DNA from: Candidatus Methylobacter oryzae
GTDB taxonomy: Bacteria > Pseudomonadota > Gammaproteobacteria > Methylococcales > Methylomonadaceae
DNA: 64,000 nucleotides
Direction of reading: 5' to 3'
NCBI RefSeq assembly: GCF_003994235.2
Contig: NZ_RYFG02000108.1
Location: forward strand, 1 to 64,000
In this document: positions 44,724-54,463 of the stretch, in pieces
How positions within the stretch are numbered: position 1 is the first letter of the stretch
Layout: every line of letters starts with the position of its first letter
The notes under the pieces: model-generated
The model's database searches: none
What the model saw: the letters and a program-made list of their open reading frames with translations, nothing else
Told to the model about the DNA's origin: nothing
Made by a program: the position numbers and the translations under genes

Positions 44724-45653
44724 ATGAGCAAGATGCGGATATTATTGACGGGCGGCGGCGGCATGGTCGGGCGGAATTTGCTCGAACATTCGGAAATCGG
44801 CGAGTTCGAGATGCTCGCGCCGAACAGCCGCGAGCTGGACTTGCGCGACTTCGGCGCTGTGCAAAGCTATTTGCAAACGCACCGGCCCGACATGGTCATC
44901 CATGCGGCCGGCAAAGTCGGCGGCATCCAGGCCAACATGCGCGAGCCGGTCGGCTTTTTGCTAGACAACCTCGACATGGGCCGCAATATCGTCGGTGCAT
45001 CGCGGCAGGCAGGCGTCAAGCGCCTGATCAACCTCGGCAGTTCCTGCATGTATCCGCGCAATCATTCCGAAGCGTTGGGCGAGGACATGGTGCTGAAAGG
45101 CGAGCTGGAACCGACCAACGAAGGCTACGCGCTGGCCAAAGTGGTCACTGCCAGGCTGTGTGAATATATTATGCGCGAAGACGCGGCCTACCGATACAAG
45201 ACGCTGATTCCGTGCAATCTGTACGGGCGCCACGACAAATTCGACCCGGCGCATTCGCACCTGGTGCCGGCGATCATCCATAAAGTCTACCAGGCCAAGC
45301 AATGCGGGCAGCGTAGCGTCGAAATCTGGGGCGACGGCAGCGCCCGGCGCGAGTTTTTATATGCAGGCGATCTGGCCGATGCGATCGTGCGCGCGATCAC
45401 GCAGTTTGATGCGCTGCCGGACGTGATGAACGTCGGCCTGGGTTTCGATTACACGATCAACGAATACTACCGGGCCGCGGCCGAAGTCATGGGCTACGAC
45501 GGCGAGTTCGTGCACGATCTTAGCAAGCCCGTCGGCATGGCGCGCAAACTGACAAGTATCGAGCGGCAACAAGCCTGGGGCTGGTCGGCGCGCCACGATT
45601 TGCAAAGCGGCATCGAACAAACCTACCAATTTTATTTGCAAGTATGTCGGTAG
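44724..45653 (+). CDS. GDP-L-colitose/GDP-L-fucose synthase
   Basis: A 309-residue epimerase-reductase. It carries ILLTGGGGMVGRNLLEHS, the fucose-synthase-type AAGKVGGIQANMREPVGF, LGSSCMYPRNHSEAL with the catalytic Ser, and the Tyr/Lys of EGYALAKVVTARLCEY. PCNLYGRHDKFDP and WGDGSARREFLYAGDLADA follow. Alone it would be called Fcl (GDP-fucose synthase). With ColD directly downstream it more likely acts as ColC, making GDP-L-colitose by C5 epimerisation and C4 reduction. The two cannot be told apart with certainty by eye. Confidence 0.88.
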   Translation: MSKMRILLTGGGGMVGRNLLEHSEIGEFEMLAPNSRELDLRDFGAVQSYLQTHRPDMVIHAAGKVGGIQANMREPVGFLLDNLDMGRNIVGASRQAGVKRLINLGSSCMYPRNHSEALGEDMVLKGELEPTNEGYALAKVVTARLCEYIMREDAAYRYKTLIPCNLYGRHDKFDPAHSHLVPAIIHKVYQAKQCGQRSVEIWGDGSARREFLYAGDLADAIVRAITQFDALPDVMNVGLGFDYTINEYYRAAAEVMGYDGEFVHDLSKPVGMARKLTSIERQQAWGWSARHDLQSGIEQTYQFYLQVCR

Positions 45654-46834
45654 TGAGTTTCAAATTTCCGTTAGCCACCGCTTCCTGGGATAAGGAAGAG
45701 CTGGACGCGATGCAGCGCGTCATCGCTTCCGGCTTGTTTACGATGGGCGAGAATGTGCGGGCTTTCGAGCGCGACTTCGCCGGCTATACCGGCAGCCGGC
45801 ATTGCGTGATGGTCAATTCCGGATCGTCGGCCAATCTGCTGATGGTCGCGGCATTGTTCTATACCAAGAACCCGGCGCTGAAACTGCAACGCGGCGACGA
45901 AGTGATCGTACCGGCGGTGTCCTGGAGCACGACCTATTACCCGCTGTACCAATACGGCCTGAAGATCAAATTCGTCGATATTGACCTGGACACGTTGAAC
46001 TACGACCTGGAGCAATTGGAACAGGCCGTCACCGATAAAACCCGCGCAATCATGGCCGTGAACCTGCTCGGCAATCCGAACGATTTCGGCCGCATCGACC
46101 GCATCATCGGCGGGCGCGACATCGTGCTGATCGAAGACAACTGCGAGTCGATGGGCGCGAAATTCAACGGCAAGCACACCGGCACGTTCGGCGTGATGGG
46201 CAGTTTCAGCTCTTTTTTCAGTCACCATATTTCGACGATGGAAGGCGGTTTGATCGTCACCGACGACGACGAACTGTACCAAATCCTGCTGTCGCTCAGG
46301 GCGCACGGCTGGACGCGCAACCTGCCCAAGCACAACCTGGTTTGCGCCGACAAAAGCGACGATCCGTTCGAGGAATCGTTCCGCTTCGTGCTGCCCGGCT
46401 ACAACGTGCGCCCGCTGGAACTGGAAGGCGCGTTGGGCGTCGCGCAATTGAAGCGTTTGCCGGAAATGGTCGAGGAGCGCCGCAACAACGGCAAACTGTT
46501 GCAAGCGGCGTTAAGCGATCATCCTGAACTCCTTATCCAACGCGAAATTGGCGAAAGCAGCTGGTTCGGCTTCAGCCTGGTGATCCGTCCGGGTAGCGTA
46601 TTGACGCGCAAGGAGTTGGTCGCCGAATTGAACGAATTGGGTTTCGAATGCCGGCCTATCGTCGCCGGCAACTTCGCCAAAAACGAAGTCGTGCAATATT
46701 TCGACTCGGAAGTGTACGGCACGCTGAAAAACGCCGAGCATATCGACCGCAACGGCCTGTTCGTCGGCAACCATCACTACCCTATACCGGAAGCCTTTAC
46801 AGCGCTGGCCGCACTGCGCATGGGAGTCCAATGA
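45644..46834 (+). CDS. colD: GDP-4-keto-6-deoxymannose 3-dehydratase ColD
   Basis: A 396-residue PLP enzyme of the DegT/DnrJ/EryC1/StrS fold. The PLP-lysine is replaced by His194 ([13 protein letters not shown]). This replacement marks ColD and RfbH-type 3-dehydratases and not transaminases. Other matches to ColD are [46 protein letters not shown] and [13 protein letters not shown]. It removes the C3 hydroxyl from GDP-4-keto-6-deoxymannose using PMP and glutamate. It overlaps the colC/fcl gene, so GDP-colitose is the predicted product of the first four genes. Confidence 0.92.
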   Translation: MSVVSFKFPLATASWDKEELDAMQRVIASGLFTMGENVRAFERDFAGYTGSRHCVMVNSGSSANLLMVAALFYTKNPALKLQRGDEVIVPAVSWSTTYYPLYQYGLKIKFVDIDLDTLNYDLEQLEQAVTDKTRAIMAVNLLGNPNDFGRIDRIIGGRDIVLIEDNCESMGAKFNGKHTGTFGVMGSFSSFFSHHISTMEGGLIVTDDDELYQILLSLRAHGWTRNLPKHNLVCADKSDDPFEESFRFVLPGYNVRPLELEGALGVAQLKRLPEMVEERRNNGKLLQAALSDHPELLIQREIGESSWFGFSLVIRPGSVLTRKELVAELNELGFECRPIVAGNFAKNEVVQYFDSEVYGTLKNAEHIDRNGLFVGNHHYPIPEAFTALAALRMGVQ

Positions 46835-47598
46835 AAGCGGTCATTCTTGCCGGCGGATTAGGCACACGCATCAGCGAGGAAACCACGGTCAGGCCCAAGC
46901 CGATGGTCGAAATCGGCGGCCGGCCGGTGCTTTGGCACATCATGAAAATCTATTCCGAGCACGGCATTAACGAATTCATCGTCTGCTGCGGCTACAAAGG
47001 TTACGTGATCAAAGAATACTTCGCGAACTACTTCCTGCATATGTCCGACGTGACTTTCGACATGCAACATAACAACATGGAAGTGCACCAGCGCAATGCC
47101 GAGCCGTGGCGGGTCACGCTGGTCGATACCGGCGAGGACACGATGACCGGCGGCCGCATCAAGCGCGTCGCCGATTACCTGGACGGCGAGGATTTTTGCT
47201 GCACTTACGGCGACGGCATCGGCGACGTGGACATCACCGCGCTGGTCGAATTCCACAAACAACACGGCAAGCTGGCGACGCTGACCGCGATGCAGCCGCC
47301 GGGCCGGTTCGGCGCGCTCAACCTGGACGGCAGCAGCGTTACCGGTTTTCAGGAAAAACCGCAAGGCGACGGCAATTGGGTCAACGGCGGTTTTTTCGTG
47401 CTGTCCGCGAAAGTGCTCGATTATATCCACGGCGACGATACGGTCTGGGAGCGCGAACCAATGGAGCGGCTGGCCCAAGAAGGGCAAATGGCGGCTTTTT
47501 TTCATTCCGGCTTCTGGCAACCGATGGATACGCTGCGCGATAAAACTTATCTTGAAGCCTTATGGGCAAGCGGGCAGGCGCCGTGGAAAATATGGTAG
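46831..47598 (+). CDS. rfbF: glucose-1-phosphate cytidylyltransferase
   Basis: A 255-residue nucleotidyltransferase. [20 protein letters not shown] and [20 protein letters not shown] are specific for RfbF/DdhA, with [19 protein letters not shown] and [17 protein letters not shown]. It makes CDP-glucose, the first step to CDP-3,6-dideoxyhexoses. ATG 46831 overlaps the colD stop as ATGA, so the GDP- and CDP-sugar halves of the operon are translationally linked. Confidence 0.96.
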   Translation: MKAVILAGGLGTRISEETTVRPKPMVEIGGRPVLWHIMKIYSEHGINEFIVCCGYKGYVIKEYFANYFLHMSDVTFDMQHNNMEVHQRNAEPWRVTLVDTGEDTMTGGRIKRVADYLDGEDFCCTYGDGIGDVDITALVEFHKQHGKLATLTAMQPPGRFGALNLDGSSVTGFQEKPQGDGNWVNGGFFVLSAKVLDYIHGDDTVWEREPMERLAQEGQMAAFFHSGFWQPMDTLRDKTYLEALWASGQAPWKIW

Positions 47599-48671
47599 AT
47601 CCGTCATTCTGGGCCGGTAAAACCGTGCTGCTGACCGGCCATACCGGCTTCAAGGGTGGCTGGCTTTCACTATGGCTGCAAGAGATGGGGGCGAAAGTGA
47701 CCGGTTATGCGCTACCGGCGCCGACCGAGCCGAGCCTGTTTGAGGTCGCCGACGTCGCCGACGGCATGATCAGCATCGAAGCCGACATCCGCGACTTCGC
47801 GGCGCTGTCCGGCGCATTTGCAAAATACCGACCCGAAATCGTCATTCATATGGCGGCGCAACCGCTGGTGCGCTATTCCTACGCCAATCCAATCGAAACC
47901 TACTCGACCAACGTAATGGGCACCGTGCACGTGCTGGAAGCGGCCCGATTGACCGACAGCGTGCGCGCGATCGTCAACGTGACCAGCGACAAATGCTACG
48001 AAAACCGCGAATGGGCCTGGGGCTACCGGGAAAACGAAGCGATGGGCGGCTACGATCCCTACAGCAACAGCAAAGGCTGCGCCGAGCTGGTCGCGGCCGC
48101 ATATCGCAGTTCTTATTTCAATCCCGGCAATTTTCCCGAGCACGGCGTCGCGCTGGCTTCGGCCCGGGCCGGCAACGTGATCGGCGGCGGCGACTGGGCC
48201 GGGGACCGGCTGATCCCCGACATCATGCGCGCGATCATGCAAGGCCAGCCGGTGCCTATCCGCAATCCGCATGCGATCCGTCCGTGGCAGCACGTGCTGG
48301 AGCCGTTGTCCGGCTATTTGCTGTTGGCGCAGAAACTGTACTCCGACGGCGCGGCCTACGCCGAAGCCTGGAATTTCGGTCCGAACAGCGAAGACGCAAA
48401 ACCCGTGCAGTGGATAGTCGAAAACCTGACCGCTTCCTGGGGCGAGGGCGCCGGCTGGGTGCTGGATCAAGGCCTACACCCGCACGAGGCGCATTACCTG
48501 AAGCTGGATTGCTCGAAAGCCAAAGCCCATTTGGATTGGCAGCCGAGATGGAACCTGGATTGCGCGCTCGATAAAATAGTCGCTTGGTACAAGGCCTATC
48601 AACAAAACCTGAATATGCGCGAGATAACCTTGGCGCAGATTGCGGATTATCAAACCCATAAAGGAGCTTAA
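47592..48671 (+). CDS. rfbG: CDP-glucose 4,6-dehydratase
   Basis: A 359-residue NAD-dependent dehydratase beginning [20 protein letters not shown], the RfbG N terminus. A further match is [19 protein letters not shown] in shape ([20 protein letters not shown]), plus [18 protein letters not shown] with the catalytic Tyr and Lys, and [19 protein letters not shown]. It converts CDP-glucose to CDP-4-keto-6-deoxyglucose, the substrate of RfbH. Its start overlaps the rfbF stop. An AAGGAG ribosome site at its 3' end now serves the inserted antitoxin gene two bases after its stop. Confidence 0.96.
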   Translation: MVDPSFWAGKTVLLTGHTGFKGGWLSLWLQEMGAKVTGYALPAPTEPSLFEVADVADGMISIEADIRDFAALSGAFAKYRPEIVIHMAAQPLVRYSYANPIETYSTNVMGTVHVLEAARLTDSVRAIVNVTSDKCYENREWAWGYRENEAMGGYDPYSNSKGCAELVAAAYRSSYFNPGNFPEHGVALASARAGNVIGGGDWAGDRLIPDIMRAIMQGQPVPIRNPHAIRPWQHVLEPLSGYLLLAQKLYSDGAAYAEAWNFGPNSEDAKPVQWIVENLTASWGEGAGWVLDQGLHPHEAHYLKLDCSKAKAHLDWQPRWNLDCALDKIVAWYKAYQQNLNMREITLAQIADYQTHKGA

Positions 48672-48673
48672 CC

Positions 48674-48931
48674 ATGCAAGCTATCAAAGCGATTTACAAA
48701 GAAGGCAACATTCAGTTGCTTTCGCCGTTAGTCGGAGTCGGCAGCGAGGCTGAGCTGTTTGTCGTTGTACTCGATAAGAACGACCAGGCGAGCGGCATGG
48801 CCGAATCGCTGCGCGCCGCTGCCGACAAGCCCGAACAGGAATTCCAGGCAATCGGCCTGGCGAGTTTTTTCGATACCGAAGACGATAACAACGTCGATTG
48901 GGAGGAGCTGTTCGATGCCAAAGCTCGGTGA
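48674..48931 (+). CDS. AF2212/DUF104-like antitoxin inserted in the sugar operon
   Basis: An 85-residue protein. The N terminus [20 protein letters not shown] resembles the short beta-strand start of AF2212/DUF104-type antitoxins. The C-terminal half is acidic, with [17 protein letters not shown] and [10 protein letters not shown], as expected for a toxin-neutralising tail. It begins two bases after the rfbG stop and overlaps the start of the PemK-like reading frame by 17 bases, the standard toxin-antitoxin layout. It should neutralise the toxin domain fused to RfbH downstream. Confidence 0.78.
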   Translation: MQAIKAIYKEGNIQLLSPLVGVGSEAELFVVVLDKNDQASGMAESLRAAADKPEQEFQAIGLASFFDTEDDNNVDWEELFDAKAR

Positions 48932-50522
48932 TATTGTCCTGCTGAGTTTCCCTTATTCCGATCAGGCCGGCGGCAAAGTCAGGCCGGGCTTGGTTATCGG
49001 TTCTAACCGGCGCAGCAAAAGCGACGATGTGAACGTGGCCTATATCACCACCGAAGTCGACGCTTACGCTGCCGATGCCGCGGCTGTTCTGATTACGGCC
49101 GGCGACTTGGCCGAGGGGGCGCTAAAACGCGATAGCCTCGTGCGCGTCGATAAAGCCATCACTGTACAAAGACGGATTTGCCGCAAAGTCGCCAGCGTCA
49201 ACAGCAAAAAACTCGACGAAGTGTTGCGGGCGGCGACCGCGTTTAACGTGGAAAATTTCGCCGAACATAAATACAAGTCCTCGGACTTTGAACCGGGCTT
49301 CAGCGTAATCCCGCCGTCCGGCAAAGTGCTGGGCGCCGGCGAGTTGATCAACATGGTCGACGCCTCGCTGGACGGTTGGCTGACGACCGGGCGCTTCAAC
49401 AAAGCGTTCGAACAGCGTTTCGCCGAATTCGTCGGCGTGCCGTACGCATTGACGACCACGTCAGGATCGGCGGCCAACCTGCTGGCGTTTACCGCGCTGA
49501 CCTCGGACAAACTGGGCGAGCGCGCGTTGCAGCCGGGCGACGAAGTCATTACCGTCGCGGCCGGTTTTCCGACCACCGTCAACCCGATTTTGCAGAACGG
49601 CATGGTGCCGGTGTTCGTCGACGTCGATATTCCGACTTACAACATCGACGCCGAAAAAATCGAGGCGGCGCTAACCGATCGTACCCGCGCGATCATGATT
49701 GCGCATACGCTGGGCAACCCGTATAACCTCGATGCAGTGATGGCGGTTGCCGAGCGGCATAAGCTATGGGTCATAGAGGATTGCTGCGACGCGCTGGGTT
49801 CGCTGTACCAAGGCCGGCATGTCGGCACGTTCGGCCATATCGCGACGTGCAGCTTCTATCCGGCCCACCATATCACGATGGGCGAAGGCGGCATCGTTTT
49901 CACCAAAGACCGCAAGCTGAAAAAAATTGTCGAATCGTTCCGCGATTGGGGCCGCGATTGTTATTGCGCGCCCGGTTGCGACGACACCTGCCGCCGGCGT
50001 TTCGGTTGGCAACTCGGCGACCTGCCTAAGGGCTACGATCACAAATACACCTACTCGCATTTGGGTTACAACCTGAACATCAGCGACATGCAGGCCGCTT
50101 GCGCGCTGGCGCAGATGGACCGTTTGCCGGACTTTATCGTTGCGCGCAAACGCAATTTCGACTACCTGAAAACACGGCTGCAATCCTGCGCGGACAAGCT
50201 GGTCCTGCCCGAAGCTACCGCCGGTAGCGAGCCGTCCTGGTTCGGCTTCCCGATTACGATCAAGGCGTCAGCCGGCATCGAGCGCGTCGAGCTGTTGAAA
50301 CACCTGGACCGGCACAAAATCGGCACGCGCTTGCTGTTCGCCGGCAACCTGACCCGCCAGCCGTATTTCAAAGGCCGTAATTACCGCATCAGCGGCGACT
50401 TGACCCGCACCGACGACATCATGAACAACACGTTCTGGATCGGCGTCTACCCCGGCTTGAGCGAGCAAATGCTGGATTACGCGGCCGGGCAAATCGAAGC
50501 GTTCCTGGGCGTAAAATCGTAA
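48915..50522 (+). CDS. rfbH: PemK/MazF-like toxin fused to RfbH (CDP-4-keto-6-deoxyglucose 3-dehydratase)
   Basis: A single uninterrupted 535-residue frame. Residues 1-~107 are a PemK/MazF-like endoribonuclease toxin: [23 protein letters not shown] with Arg23, VAYITTEV, and [13 protein letters not shown]. From ~112 the protein is RfbH/E1: [38 protein letters not shown] with His318 replacing the PLP lysine, and the [2Fe-2S] cysteines Cys291, Cys349, Cys351 and Cys359 in the exact C-X57-C-X1-C-X7-C spacing. RfbH normally has ~437 residues; its first ~20 seem replaced. RfbH might alternatively start at GTG 49248 (codon 112), though no good ribosome site precedes it. Both domains look intact. Confidence 0.88.
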   Translation: MPKLGDIVLLSFPYSDQAGGKVRPGLVIGSNRRSKSDDVNVAYITTEVDAYAADAAAVLITAGDLAEGALKRDSLVRVDKAITVQRRICRKVASVNSKKLDEVLRAATAFNVENFAEHKYKSSDFEPGFSVIPPSGKVLGAGELINMVDASLDGWLTTGRFNKAFEQRFAEFVGVPYALTTTSGSAANLLAFTALTSDKLGERALQPGDEVITVAAGFPTTVNPILQNGMVPVFVDVDIPTYNIDAEKIEAALTDRTRAIMIAHTLGNPYNLDAVMAVAERHKLWVIEDCCDALGSLYQGRHVGTFGHIATCSFYPAHHITMGEGGIVFTKDRKLKKIVESFRDWGRDCYCAPGCDDTCRRRFGWQLGDLPKGYDHKYTYSHLGYNLNISDMQAACALAQMDRLPDFIVARKRNFDYLKTRLQSCADKLVLPEATAGSEPSWFGFPITIKASAGIERVELLKHLDRHKIGTRLLFAGNLTRQPYFKGRNYRISGDLTRTDDIMNNTFWIGVYPGLSEQMLDYAAGQIEAFLGVKS

Positions 50523-50537
50523 CCGGCGGGATTTGAT

Positions 50538-52247
50538 TTGAAAGCTTCCGACGCGCTCGCCAGATTTTTGACCGCCCACCGGGTCCGGACTTGTTTCGAA
50601 CTCGTCGGCGGCATGATCACCCATATGTTGGACAGCTTCGCCGAATCCGGGCAGTTCGACATCGTTTCGATGCATCACGAGCAAGCGGCGGCGTTCGCGG
50701 CCGAAGGCGTGGCCCGGCACAGCAAAGGCAAGACCGTCGCGCTGGCGATGGGAACCAGCGGTCCTGGAGCTACGAACCTGCTGACCGGCATCGGCAGCTG
50801 TTGGTTCGATTCGGTGCCCTGCCTGTTCATCACCGGCCAAGTCAATACCCATGAGCTCCGGGGCGAGCTGGCGATCCGGCAGCAGGGTTTCCAGGAGCTG
50901 GATATCGTCGAACTGGCGCGGTCGCTGACCAAATATGCGGCGCGCGTCGATAGTCCCGAAGATTTACTGTCGCAACTGCACAAAGCGTTGTCGCTGGCGT
51001 TGAGCGGCCGTCAAGGCCCGGTATTGCTGGATATTCCGAATAACGTGCAACGCGTCGATATTCCGGATGCGTTGGTCGGGAACTGGCTGAATGTGCCGCT
51101 GGACATCGACGCAGGGACGGAAGCGTCCTCGGACGAGCTGGAACGCCTGCAAGCGCTGTGCCTGGAGGCGCAGCGGCCGCTGCTGTGTATCGGCGGCGGC
51201 GCGCGCTGGGCCGATGCGATGGCGCCGTGGCTGGCCGCAGCCGATGCGCTGGACATTCCGTACGTATCGACGCTGATGGGCCACGAACGGGTTGTCGCCG
51301 GCAAAAATTACTTCAACATGATAGGCAGTTACGGCAACCGCGAAGCCAATTGGGCCGTGCAGAACTGCGACCTGCTGATCGTCGTCGGCGCGCGGCTGGA
51401 CGTGCGCCAGACCGGTGCCGACACCGGCGATTTCGCCCGCAACGCGGCTATCGTCCAGATCGACATCGACCCGGCGCAATTGAATAACCGGGTTCGCGCC
51501 GATCTAAATATCTGCGCATCGGCGGATAGTTTTTTCCGCGCGTTTCCGTTGCAATTGGGCACATTCCCGGCGCTGGACAAATGCTGGCCGGCCGAACTGG
51601 CGGCGCAACGCGAAAAGGCGCAAATTAACGAATATGCGGACTGGACTATCAGCCCCAGCGAAGTGGTCAAGCAGTTGAACCGGGTTTTGGCCGGGCGCCC
51701 GGTCGATTACGTTTGCGACGTCGGCAACCACCAGATGTGGGCCGCGCAAAGCTTGCGCCTGTCGCCGGGACAGGCGGTCCATTACAGCGGCGGCATGGGA
51801 GCAATGGGGTTTGCGTTGCCGGCCGCGTTGGGCATCGCCCTGCAATCGCGGCATAAAGCGGTCGTGATTACCGGCGACGGCAGCCTGCAAATCAATATCC
51901 AGGAGCTGGACACGCTGAAGCGCATGGATTTGGATTTGACGATCATCGTCATGAACAATTCGGTGCTGGGCATGGTCAAAAATTTCCAGGACATGTACTT
52001 CGACGGCCGCAACCAGTCTACGCAAAAAGGCTACAGCAGCCCGTCGTTCACCGATATTGCCAGGGCTTACGGCATCGAGGCCCTCCGCGCCGAAAACGCC
52101 GAAGAAACCGAGCGCGCGCTGAACCTGATCCCCGAACGCAACGGCCCGCTGTTGATCGAAATTATCATGGACGGTGCGACCGAATGCAGGCCGCGGCTGG
52201 CGTTTGGTTCGAAACTGGACAAACAGTTTCCGCCATTGGACGCTTGA
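50538..52247 (+). CDS. thiamine-diphosphate enzyme, YerE-like C2 transferase
   Basis: A 569-residue acetolactate-synthase-fold protein from TTG 50538. The catalytic Glu lies in MHHEQAAAFAAEG, followed by MGTSGPGATNLLTGI. A central FAD-type domain and the C-terminal TPP motif GDGSLQINIQELDTL...MNN complete it. Beside rfbFGH it best fits YerE, which adds a two-carbon unit from pyruvate to C4 of CDP-3,6-dideoxy-4-ketoglucose, the branching step of yersiniose. A true acetolactate synthase is less likely in this setting, and no small regulatory subunit is nearby. Substrate assignment is by context. Confidence 0.78.
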   Translation: MKASDALARFLTAHRVRTCFELVGGMITHMLDSFAESGQFDIVSMHHEQAAAFAAEGVARHSKGKTVALAMGTSGPGATNLLTGIGSCWFDSVPCLFITGQVNTHELRGELAIRQQGFQELDIVELARSLTKYAARVDSPEDLLSQLHKALSLALSGRQGPVLLDIPNNVQRVDIPDALVGNWLNVPLDIDAGTEASSDELERLQALCLEAQRPLLCIGGGARWADAMAPWLAAADALDIPYVSTLMGHERVVAGKNYFNMIGSYGNREANWAVQNCDLLIVVGARLDVRQTGADTGDFARNAAIVQIDIDPAQLNNRVRADLNICASADSFFRAFPLQLGTFPALDKCWPAELAAQREKAQINEYADWTISPSEVVKQLNRVLAGRPVDYVCDVGNHQMWAAQSLRLSPGQAVHYSGGMGAMGFALPAALGIALQSRHKAVVITGDGSLQINIQELDTLKRMDLDLTIIVMNNSVLGMVKNFQDMYFDGRNQSTQKGYSSPSFTDIARAYGIEALRAENAEETERALNLIPERNGPLLIEIIMDGATECRPRLAFGSKLDKQFPPLDA

Positions 52248-52251
52248 GCGC

Positions 52252-53232
52252 ATGACCCGGATCGCCATTCTCGGAGCAACCAGCCAGATCGCCAGGGACT
52301 TAATTGTCGCTTTCTCGGTGGAGCAGGACAGGCAACTGCATTTGTTCGCGCGCCGCCCGGCCGAGGTTTTGAGCTGGCTGCTGATGCAAGGTTTGCCGGG
52401 ACGCTATCCGGTAGACGATTTCGGCGCATTTGCCGGCCACGACTTCGATGTCGTCATCAACTTCGTCGGCGTCGGCAATCCGGCGCAGGCGCAGGCGCTG
52501 GGCAATGCGATCTTCGACATCACTTGGCGTTTCGATCAGCTGGTGCTGGATTATTTGCAAACCCATCCTCAATGCCGCTACCTGTTTTTGAGCAGCGGCG
52601 CGGCTTACGGCACCGGTTTCAACGAACCGGCGACTAAGGACACACAGGCCGTCGTCGCGATCAACGGCCTGGAGCCGCAGGCATGGTACGGCGTCGCCAA
52701 GCTGCACGCCGAATGCCGGCACCGCGCGTTGCCCGAACGGGCTATTGTCGATATTCGCGTGTTCAATTATTTCAGCCGCAGCCAGGATCTGTCGGCGCGC
52801 TTCCTGATAACCGATATGTTGCGTTCGATCCGCGACGACGCCGTGCTGCAAATTTCAGCCGATTACATTGTCCGCGATTACCTGCATCCGGCCGATTTCC
52901 ACCGGCTGGTTTCGGCGCTGATAGCCGCGCCCGCCGCCAACGCGGCCGTCGATTGCTATACGCTGGCGCCGGTCGATAAGCCGGCGTTGCTGGCGGTGAT
53001 GCAGCAGGAGTTCGGGCTGCGCTACCGAACAATCGAAGCAAGCGCCGGCGTCAACGCGACCGGCGGCAAGCCGCATTATTATTCGTTGAACACCCGTGCC
53101 GCCGATTTCGGCTACCGGCCCGGGCTGTCGTCGATAGACGGCATCGTCCGGGAGGCGGCCGCAATATTGCAACAGCTGTCGTTATCGTTGCCAAAGCCTG
53201 CGCCGGTTCCGGTCAATTCCGCCGGAAAGTAG
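52252..53232 (+). CDS. NAD(P)-dependent epimerase/dehydratase, YerF-like candidate reductase
   Basis: A 326-residue extended short-chain dehydrogenase. It carries RIAILGATSQIARDLIVAF (nucleotide binding), FLSSGAAYGTGFNEPATK (Ser), and AWYGVAKLHAECRHRA (Tyr-x3-Lys). A substrate domain with ADYIVRDYLHPADFHRLVSA follows. It begins four bases after the YerE-like gene and ends exactly at the flippase start. In yersiniose synthesis YerF reduces the acetyl branch left by YerE, and this gene is the natural candidate. Family membership is clear; the reaction is inferred. Confidence 0.75.
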   Translation: MTRIAILGATSQIARDLIVAFSVEQDRQLHLFARRPAEVLSWLLMQGLPGRYPVDDFGAFAGHDFDVVINFVGVGNPAQAQALGNAIFDITWRFDQLVLDYLQTHPQCRYLFLSSGAAYGTGFNEPATKDTQAVVAINGLEPQAWYGVAKLHAECRHRALPERAIVDIRVFNYFSRSQDLSARFLITDMLRSIRDDAVLQISADYIVRDYLHPADFHRLVSALIAAPAANAAVDCYTLAPVDKPALLAVMQQEFGLRYRTIEASAGVNATGGKPHYYSLNTRAADFGYRPGLSSIDGIVREAAAILQQLSLSLPKPAPVPVNSAGK

Positions 53233-54444
53233 ATGAAAGACGCCGTTCTCAGTGCCGTGGCCAGGATGCTGGTCATATTGCTCCAGTTGGTCAACGTCAA
53301 GCTGTATACCAATTACTTGGCCGCCGAGCAGTTGGGCGTCTATTTTTTCCTGCTGACAGTGTCTTATTCAGCCAACGCGATAGTATTTGTCCCGGTGGAT
53401 TATTATCAGCAAGCCAATCTGGCTAAGGTCAGGGACGCATCCGGAAGCGCCCGGCCGCTGTTGAGGTTTAACGGCAGATTGGTCGCGCTTTATTTATGTT
53501 TTTCGCTGCCGGCCATTGCAATATGTGCGGCCGTTAAACCGGGCTATGTCGTTTACGCGGCGCTTGTCTCGGCTTTGGCTGTTGCTTTGTATGTGCTGCA
53601 AGCGCTAAGGAACACCTTGAACAACCTGGAGCACAGGAATTGCGTGTCGGTCAGCTTCGTTCAAGAAGCGGTCTTGAAGGTGCTGTTGTTTTATGTGCTG
53701 GTCCGGTATTTTGACGCGGATGAAGCGCTGTTGATCGAGGCCTGGTTAATTGCGCTGGGCTTGTCTTGCGGTTATTTATTCTACAAAGCCTATAAGTACC
53801 GGGTATTTATTGCTGCTTCGGATTATCGGATACGTGCTAAAGAAGTTTTCGATTTTTCCTATCCTTTTTCTATCGGCGCGGTTTGCAATTGGCTTCAGCT
53901 GCAAGGGTATCGGCTGATTTTAGTGCCGTTAGGGTTTGCCGAAGAAGTCGGCGCGTTCGCAACGATAGCGAATATCGGCAGCGCCGCGATTGGCGCCGCT
54001 TCGCTTGTTTACAGCCAGCAATTCACGCCGTTGATTTACAAAACTTCGGGTCAATACACGTCCAAATATTTAAAAGGGGCGATTGCGGTGATAGTGGGCG
54101 TAATGCTGGTTTCTGCCGCGTTCGGCGAGTTTGCGGTGCGGTTATTGACTAATCCCGGCTTTGCGCAACACTGGATTCTGCTATTGTTTGGCGTGGTGAC
54201 GGACGGGGGTAATTTGATTATCGGCGCATTGATGGTTCATATCACTTTGATTGGCAATACGAAAAAAATACTCGCTTCTTCGCTGGTCGGTGTTTTATCA
54301 ATGCTGGCCTGTTTCGGCGGCTTGTATTGGTCGTCAAGAATTTCGATCCTGACCATTGGCGCGCCGTTGCTTATTTCCCAATGGGCCGTGGTGTATTATA
54401 TGTACGTTCTCTACCTAAGGACTGCACGAGCCGTTTCTCACTAG
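53233..54444 (+). CDS. wzx: Wzx-type polysaccharide flippase
   Basis: A 403-residue inner-membrane protein, hydrophobic throughout, of the MOP/Wzx kind. AVARMLVILLQLVNVKLYTNYLAAEQLGVYFFLL forms the first helices (positions 8-40). It should flip lipid-linked oligosaccharide units to the periplasm. It starts on the base after the yerF stop. Base composition drops toward the genome average from here on. No Wzy polymerase is evident in the window. Confidence 0.85.
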   Translation: MKDAVLSAVARMLVILLQLVNVKLYTNYLAAEQLGVYFFLLTVSYSANAIVFVPVDYYQQANLAKVRDASGSARPLLRFNGRLVALYLCFSLPAIAICAAVKPGYVVYAALVSALAVALYVLQALRNTLNNLEHRNCVSVSFVQEAVLKVLLFYVLVRYFDADEALLIEAWLIALGLSCGYLFYKAYKYRVFIAASDYRIRAKEVFDFSYPFSIGAVCNWLQLQGYRLILVPLGFAEEVGAFATIANIGSAAIGAASLVYSQQFTPLIYKTSGQYTSKYLKGAIAVIVGVMLVSAAFGEFAVRLLTNPGFAQHWILLLFGVVTDGGNLIIGALMVHITLIGNTKKILASSLVGVLSMLACFGGLYWSSRISILTIGAPLLISQWAVVYYMYVLYLRTARAVSH

Positions 54445-54463
54445 CCCCTACAACGACCTATTT

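Noticed and set aside
45644-46834. Sugar transaminase (perosamine-synthase type)
   Set aside because: The PLP lysine is replaced by His194 within [10 protein letters not shown], which indicates a ColD-type 3-dehydratase.
42300-53170. Long minus-strand open frames opposite manC, gmd, colD, rfbF, rfbG and yerE
   Set aside because: High G+C removes stop codons in the opposite strand; the products are His/Arg/Val-rich with no family match, and each lies inside a well-supported gene.
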